Positions 60,263-64,000 of a stretch of DNA of 64,000 nt are shown here, piece by piece (the first letter of the stretch is position 1; each line of letters opens with the position of its first letter). The position numbers and the translations under genes were made by a program. The DNA comes from Streptomyces spinoverrucosus (GTDB lineage Bacteria; Actinomycetota; Actinomycetes; Streptomycetales; Streptomycetaceae), in NCBI RefSeq assembly GCF_015712165.1, contig NZ_JADPZX010000001.1, positions 310,001-374,000 of the forward strand, written 5' to 3'. The notes beneath the pieces are model-generated. The model worked only from the letters and a program-made list of their open reading frames with translations, did not search any database and had not been told where the DNA came from.

Positions 60263-60276
60263 CTAGCGTCCTGCGT
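60263..60276 (+). promoter_or_regulatory. Leaderless promoter -10 (CCTAGCGT)
   Basis: TAGCGT at 60264-60269 lies 7 bases before GTG 60277, with the same CCTAGCGT octamer as before the epimerase gene. No ribosome site. Confidence 0.6.
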
Positions 60277-61614
60277 GTGATCCGCTCCCCTCATCTCCGT
60301 GACCTGGCCGCCGCCGTGGCCGCCGTGCTGCTGTTCGTGGCGGCGGTGCTGGTCGGCCGCCACATCCAGGACACCGACGGCACGCTGTTCGTCAACTGGC
60401 CTCCGCTCCTCGCCTCCTGGGGCCCCCACGTGGGGCCCGGTACTCCCGCAGCCCTGGTGGTGGCGGTCGCGGTGGTGGCGTACGGGCCCGGGCTCGCCGC
60501 CCGGCTGAAGTGGCGCGCCCTGCTCGCCGTGGCCTGCGGCACCGCGATGGCCTGGACCTGGTCCCTCGCTCTGGTGGACGGCTGGCACCGGGGCGTCGCC
60601 GCGCGGCTGACGACCCGGTACGAGTACCTCCAGGTCATCGACGACTTCCATGACATTCCGGCGGCCCTGCGGGACTTCACCCGGTTCATCGTGATCCAGG
60701 GCCCGGACCACTGGCCCGCGCACGTCGCCGGTCACCCGCCGGGGGCCACCCTCACCTTCGTCCTGCTCGACCGGATCGGGCTGGGCGGCGGTGCCTGGGC
60801 GGGCGTCTGGTGCATCACCGTGGGGGCCACCGCGGTGGTGGCCGTGCTGGTGACGGTCCGGGCGCTGGCCGCGGAGGAGCTCGCGCGGCGGGCGGCACCG
60901 TTTCTGGTCCTGCTGCCGGGCGCGGTGTGGATGGGGACGTCGGCCGACGGCTACTTCACGGCGGTCGCCGCCTGGGCCGTGGCGCTGTTCGCCCTCGCGG
61001 TGACGGGACGACGACCGCGGGCGGCGGCCTTCGGGGCGGGGCTGCTCTACGGGCTGACCTGCTACCTGTCGTACGGGCTCACGCTGATCGGAGTCATCGG
61101 GGTCGGGGTGCTGGTCCTCGGGCGGAACCGGCGGGCGGTGCTGTTGCCGCTACTGGCCGGGGTGATCGTCGTGCCGCTGGCTTTCACCCTCGCCGGGTTC
61201 GACTACTGGGAGGCGTACCACCTGCTGGTGGAGCGCTACAACCAAGGGGCCGGGGGTGTTCGGCCGTACTGGTACTGGGTGTGGGCGAATCCGGCGTGCA
61301 CGGTGCTGGTGGTGGGTCTGGCGACGGTCGCGGGGCTGGTCCGCGCGGGTGGGGCGCTCCTGCGGCAGCGCAAGCAGGACGGCGTTCTCGGCACGCCCGA
61401 GGCCCGTCTCGCGGTCCTCCTCCTCGCCGCGCTCCTCGCCCTCCTCGCCGCCGATCTGTCCGGGATGAGCAAGGCGGAGACGGAGCGGATCTGGCTGCCG
61501 TTCGCCCTCTGGCTACTGGCCGCCGGAGCGTTCCTGCCCCGCCCCCGCGCCTGGCTCGCGGCACAGGCCGTGGTCGCGCTGCTGGTCAACCACCTGTTGT
61601 GGACGGGCTGGTGA
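60277..61614 (+). CDS. Polytopic membrane protein, probable lipid-linked glycosyltransferase (GT-C-like)
   Basis: A 445-residue protein with about ten or eleven hydrophobic helices. A large loop after the second or third helix contains the acidic/His segment YEYLQVIDDFHDIPAALRDF and HWPAHVAGHPPGATL; in GT-C enzymes such an external acidic loop is catalytic. Other features are GLTCYLSYGLTLIGVIGVGV and the C-terminal SGMSKAETERIWLPFALWLL, a motif common in PMT/mannosyltransferase-like membrane proteins. GTG 60277; the frame open to 59644 is a shadow. Divergent from the cytochrome fusion and probably the last glycosyl-transfer step of the cluster (inference). Confidence 0.82.
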   Translation: MIRSPHLRDLAAAVAAVLLFVAAVLVGRHIQDTDGTLFVNWPPLLASWGPHVGPGTPAALVVAVAVVAYGPGLAARLKWRALLAVACGTAMAWTWSLALVDGWHRGVAARLTTRYEYLQVIDDFHDIPAALRDFTRFIVIQGPDHWPAHVAGHPPGATLTFVLLDRIGLGGGAWAGVWCITVGATAVVAVLVTVRALAAEELARRAAPFLVLLPGAVWMGTSADGYFTAVAAWAVALFALAVTGRRPRAAAFGAGLLYGLTCYLSYGLTLIGVIGVGVLVLGRNRRAVLLPLLAGVIVVPLAFTLAGFDYWEAYHLLVERYNQGAGGVRPYWYWVWANPACTVLVVGLATVAGLVRAGGALLRQRKQDGVLGTPEARLAVLLLAALLALLAADLSGMSKAETERIWLPFALWLLAAGAFLPRPRAWLAAQAVVALLVNHLLWTGW

Positions 61615-61631
61615 GCGGCGTACGACAAGCG

Positions 61632-62426
61632 CTAGGGCAGGATCGAGTCCACGTATCCGCCGTCGACCCGCACGGCCGCGCCCGTCGTGGCGGATGCCAG
61701 GGGTGAGCTCAGGTAGACGACGAGGTTCGCGATCTCCTCGGGCTCGATCAGGCGCTGGAGCAGTGACTGCGGGCGGTGGTTTCGCATGAAGGCGCGCTGG
61801 GCCTCGTCCCAGGGCAGGTCGCGGTCGACCAGCTGGTAGACGAAGTCCTCGACGCCCTCGGTGTGGGTGGGTCCGGCGATGACCGAGTTCACGGTGACGC
61901 CACTGCCCGCGGCCTCCTTCGCGAACCCTCGGCTCACCGCGAGCAGCGCGGTCTTCGACATGCCGTAGTGGATCATCTCGGTCGGGATCACGACGGCGGA
62001 GTCGCTCGCGATGTTCAGCACCCGGCCCCACTCCCGGCCGGTCATCCGGGGGAGGTACGAGCGGATCAGCCGGACCGCCGACAGGACGTTGATCTCGAAG
62101 TAGCGGCGCCACTCGTCGTCGGTGATGTCGAGGGCGGGCGTGGGGCCGAAGATGCCGAGGTTGTTGACGAGGATGTCGACGTCGGGCAGGGCGTCCACGG
62201 CACGGGCGGCGCCCTCCTCGGTGCCCAGGTCGGCGGCGACGGGCACGAACAGGCCGTCCGGCGCCTCGGCCCGCAGTTTCTCGATGCTCCTTTCGAGGCG
62301 TTCGGCGTCACGTCCGTTGACGCCGACACGGGCGCCGGCGCGGGCGAGGCCCACCGCGATCGCCGCTCCGATGCCCTGGGAGGAGCCTGTCACCAGCGCG
62401 GTACGCCCGCCGAGGTCCACGTTCAC
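61632..62426 (-). CDS. Short-chain dehydrogenase/reductase
   Basis: A 264-residue classical SDR: cofactor motif TALVTGSSQGIGAAIAVGLA at 9-28, NNLGI (usual NNAGI) in the middle, and the catalytic Tyr-xxx-Lys in IHYGMSKTAL. The sequence GVNGRDAERLERS and end region ASATTGAAVRVDGGYVDSIL are typical of FabG-like reductases with NADP. AAGGAG lies 9 bases before GTG 62426. Substrate unknown. Confidence 0.92.
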   Translation of the reverse strand: MNVDLGGRTALVTGSSQGIGAAIAVGLARAGARVGVNGRDAERLERSIEKLRAEAPDGLFVPVAADLGTEEGAARAVDALPDVDILVNNLGIFGPTPALDITDDEWRRYFEINVLSAVRLIRSYLPRMTGREWGRVLNIASDSAVVIPTEMIHYGMSKTALLAVSRGFAKEAAGSGVTVNSVIAGPTHTEGVEDFVYQLVDRDLPWDEAQRAFMRNHRPQSLLQRLIEPEEIANLVVYLSSPLASATTGAAVRVDGGYVDSILP

Positions 62427-62610
62427 AGGGGGTCACTCCTTCTCCGGTTGTCCGCCGTACGGTCGGCCGATGTCCTCCTGCCCACCATCGCCGACCTTGC
62501 ACGTGACCGCAGGCGGACCACCGACTCGCCGGGTGCCCCCCGGGTGATCCGGAGGCGGCCGCGGCGACGATACTGGCAGTCACACTTCGCCCCCGTTCAC
62601 AGATGGACTC

Positions 62611-63777
62611 ATGCCGACCTCCACCTCCGTCCGCCCCATGACTCCCCCCACGGTGTGGCTGGCTCGCGGCCGCCATGTCGGGCCCGCCGCGGAAGACGTA
62701 CTCCGGCGGCATCTGCAGCAGCTCAAGGACAGCGGGGTGATCCGTGACTGGCTGGAAGTGCCCGAGGCCGAGGGCGCGCGGGAACGGGTCTTCGAGGCGC
62801 GCTGGGAGAGCGGCGAAGGGGTGACCGTGCGGGCCAGGCTGTCGCTGGCGCACGGCCCGGCCGAGGGCGGTCAGGAGTGGGTGCTGGCCGCGGAGGCGGA
62901 GGCCGCGTGGGATCCGCGGTGGCCGTCGCCCGTGACCATGTTCTGGCCGGACGATCCCGTCGCCACCTGGGACCACGAGGCGGAGACGGGCGCGGAGCTG
63001 CGTTTCCGGGACGTCAACCCGCTGCCGTCGGACGACAGGGAGCTGCGGCGTCTGCTGAAGGACGCCGCGCGCAGCGGGTGGTCCGTCCACTTCGTCGTCC
63101 ACGAGGCCATGACCCCCGACGCGCGTGGCCGGCTGCCGCTGGCCCGGCTGCTGCCGCCGGGGCTCAGGCACCGGGTGGTGGAGCACCGGGCCGCGCCGCA
63201 GCAGCTGCGGGCCGTGAACTGGGCGCTGCGGGACTCCGGGGTGCAGGTGCCGCGCGGCGGTGCCGTGGTGCTGCCCGGCGCGCCGGCCCCGGAGGGCTAC
63301 GACGGTGACGCCTTCGCCGTCCGGAGTGTCTTCCTGGACGGCTCGGAACCGGCCGAGCTGACCGAGGCGCTGAGCCGGTTCGCCGGCTCGGCGCGGCCAC
63401 TGCCGGACGGGGCCGAGGAGGTGCTGACCGCGCTGCGCGAGGACTGGCACCTGCTGACCCTGGAGGAGGAGCTGGCGCGCGAGAAGGCGCTCGTGAAGAT
63501 GTACGCGGAGGCGCTGGAGGCCATGACCAGGTCCCGGGACCTGTACCGGGAGGCCGCCGAACGCGCCCATGAGGCCCTGACCGCCTACCGCGAGTCGGCC
63601 GCCGCCCTGCCCGAGCCGCCTGCCCGCGAACAGCCCCAGGACACGCCCACGGCGTCTCCGCTCCAGCAGCTGACCCGCACTCTGGAACGCCTCAAGGGCG
63701 GCGGGAAGGCCCGGCGCGCGACGGGCGGCGGGCGCGGGGAGAGCGCCTCCGACGGCTCCGACAGCCCGGCCGGCTGA
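62611..63777 (+). CDS. Hypothetical protein with C-terminal coiled coil
   Basis: A 388-residue soluble protein that I do not recognise. The N-terminal two thirds are a mixed alpha/beta region with repeated Trp (VTMFWPDDPVATWDHE, VNWALRDSG); about residues 283-335 form a charged coiled coil (LLTLEEELAREKALVKMYAE and on to REAAERAHEALTAY), and the end is Pro/Gly/Lys-rich and disordered. ATG 62611; ATG 62638 is an alternative nearer to conserved-looking sequence. It stands alone, divergent from the SDR. Confidence 0.75.
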   Translation: MPTSTSVRPMTPPTVWLARGRHVGPAAEDVLRRHLQQLKDSGVIRDWLEVPEAEGARERVFEARWESGEGVTVRARLSLAHGPAEGGQEWVLAAEAEAAWDPRWPSPVTMFWPDDPVATWDHEAETGAELRFRDVNPLPSDDRELRRLLKDAARSGWSVHFVVHEAMTPDARGRLPLARLLPPGLRHRVVEHRAAPQQLRAVNWALRDSGVQVPRGGAVVLPGAPAPEGYDGDAFAVRSVFLDGSEPAELTEALSRFAGSARPLPDGAEEVLTALREDWHLLTLEEELAREKALVKMYAEALEAMTRSRDLYREAAERAHEALTAYRESAAALPEPPAREQPQDTPTASPLQQLTRTLERLKGGGKARRATGGGRGESASDGSDSPAG

Positions 63778-64000
63778 CTCCCTCGCCCCGAGAGCGCGTA
63801 CGACGGCGCCCGGCGCTTCACCGGACGGCGTGCCGCACCTCGTACGCCCCCGCCTCGGCCGTCGCGTTCCTCGCGTTCACGGGCGCCAGTCCAGACACAG
63901 CCGTACCGGGACGGGATGTGCCGAGGGGCACAAACGCCGCAACGGAGGCAATACAGGAGCCATATCAGGGAATCCACAAAGGGGCACGCGCGTAGCGGTG
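63778..64000. other. Terminal intergenic segment
   Basis: No supported gene, RNA or hairpin is seen. The minus-strand frame across it is antisense to the hypothetical gene and lacks a credible start. Confidence 0.5.

Overview
The window is typical high-GC actinomycete chromosome and almost certainly Streptomyces. Third codon positions are nearly all G or C, GTG and TTG starts are frequent, genes overlap by ATGA or GTGA, several transcripts look leaderless, and the content (streptogrisin-type protease, cholesterol oxidase, GAF-ANTAR and SpoIIE-type regulators, many Tat or Sec exported enzymes, iron-box control) fits that genus. I see no rRNA, tRNA, CRISPR array, insertion sequence or phage module. 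The gene functions below are read from motifs and family memory; no database was searched.

Layout. (1) 1-7560: the 3' end of a [NiFe]-hydrogenase locus, with an unidentified protein cut by the window edge, a hydrogenase maturation protease, a 38-residue microprotein and hypA-hypB-hypF-hypC-hypD-hypE in one tight operon. (2) 7583-16201: a small zinc-ribbon pair, a membrane-anchored lipid-kinase-like protein, exported proteins including a streptogrisin-like serine protease, and a secreted PA14-GH2 glycosidase divergent from its probable LacI regulator. (3) 16266-19731: two decayed gene remnants, then a three-gene coupled operon (EamA transporter, NAD(P)-binding protein, small membrane protein) divergent from a LysR regulator. 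(4) 19882-26780: a sugar locus with a Gfo/Idh oxidoreductase opposite a binding protein, two permeases, a YesL-like protein and an exported heparinase-like enzyme; the ABC ATPase is missing. (5) 26782-34220: TPR protein, exported beta-carbonic anhydrase, alginate lyase, cholesterol oxidase, an AhpD-like protein and a dihydrodipicolinate-reductase-like protein.

(6) 34314-40303: a signalling island with a CheY-like regulator, a 41-codon ORF coupled to a CHASE3 histidine kinase, a receiver-PP2C phosphatase, a GAF-ANTAR protein and a YihY-type membrane protein. (7) 40363-46878: tctCBA tripartite tricarboxylate transporter divergent from a CitA/CitB-type two-component system. The kinase carries an in-frame insertion of about 300 residues, largely 33-bp tandem repeats, inside its ATP-binding domain; this is the most unusual object in the window. 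(8) 46976-53749: hemerythrin-like protein, hypothetical proteins, flavodoxin, methyltransferase, arginase-fold enzyme, and a TetR regulator that shares a near-identical operator with the downstream quinone-oxidoreductase gene. (9) 53924-55288: an FprA-type ferredoxin-NADP reductase behind two overlapping iron boxes. (10) 55433-61614: an apparent functional cluster of epimerase, GT2, DUF2064-like, methyltransferase, membrane protein, cytochrome-b561/sulfite-oxidase-like fusion and a polytopic glycosyltransferase-like protein, with three leaderless-looking starts. (11) 61632-64000: an SDR and an unrecognised coiled-coil protein.

Working together: the hyp genes build the NiFe(CN)2CO centre for a hydrogenase encoded just left of the window; the two sugar loci and the exported enzymes form a soil-polymer scavenging set under LacI-type operators; the CitAB pair probably switches on the Tct transporter; and the kinase, receiver, phosphatase and ANTAR proteins look like parts of one environmental signalling relay.
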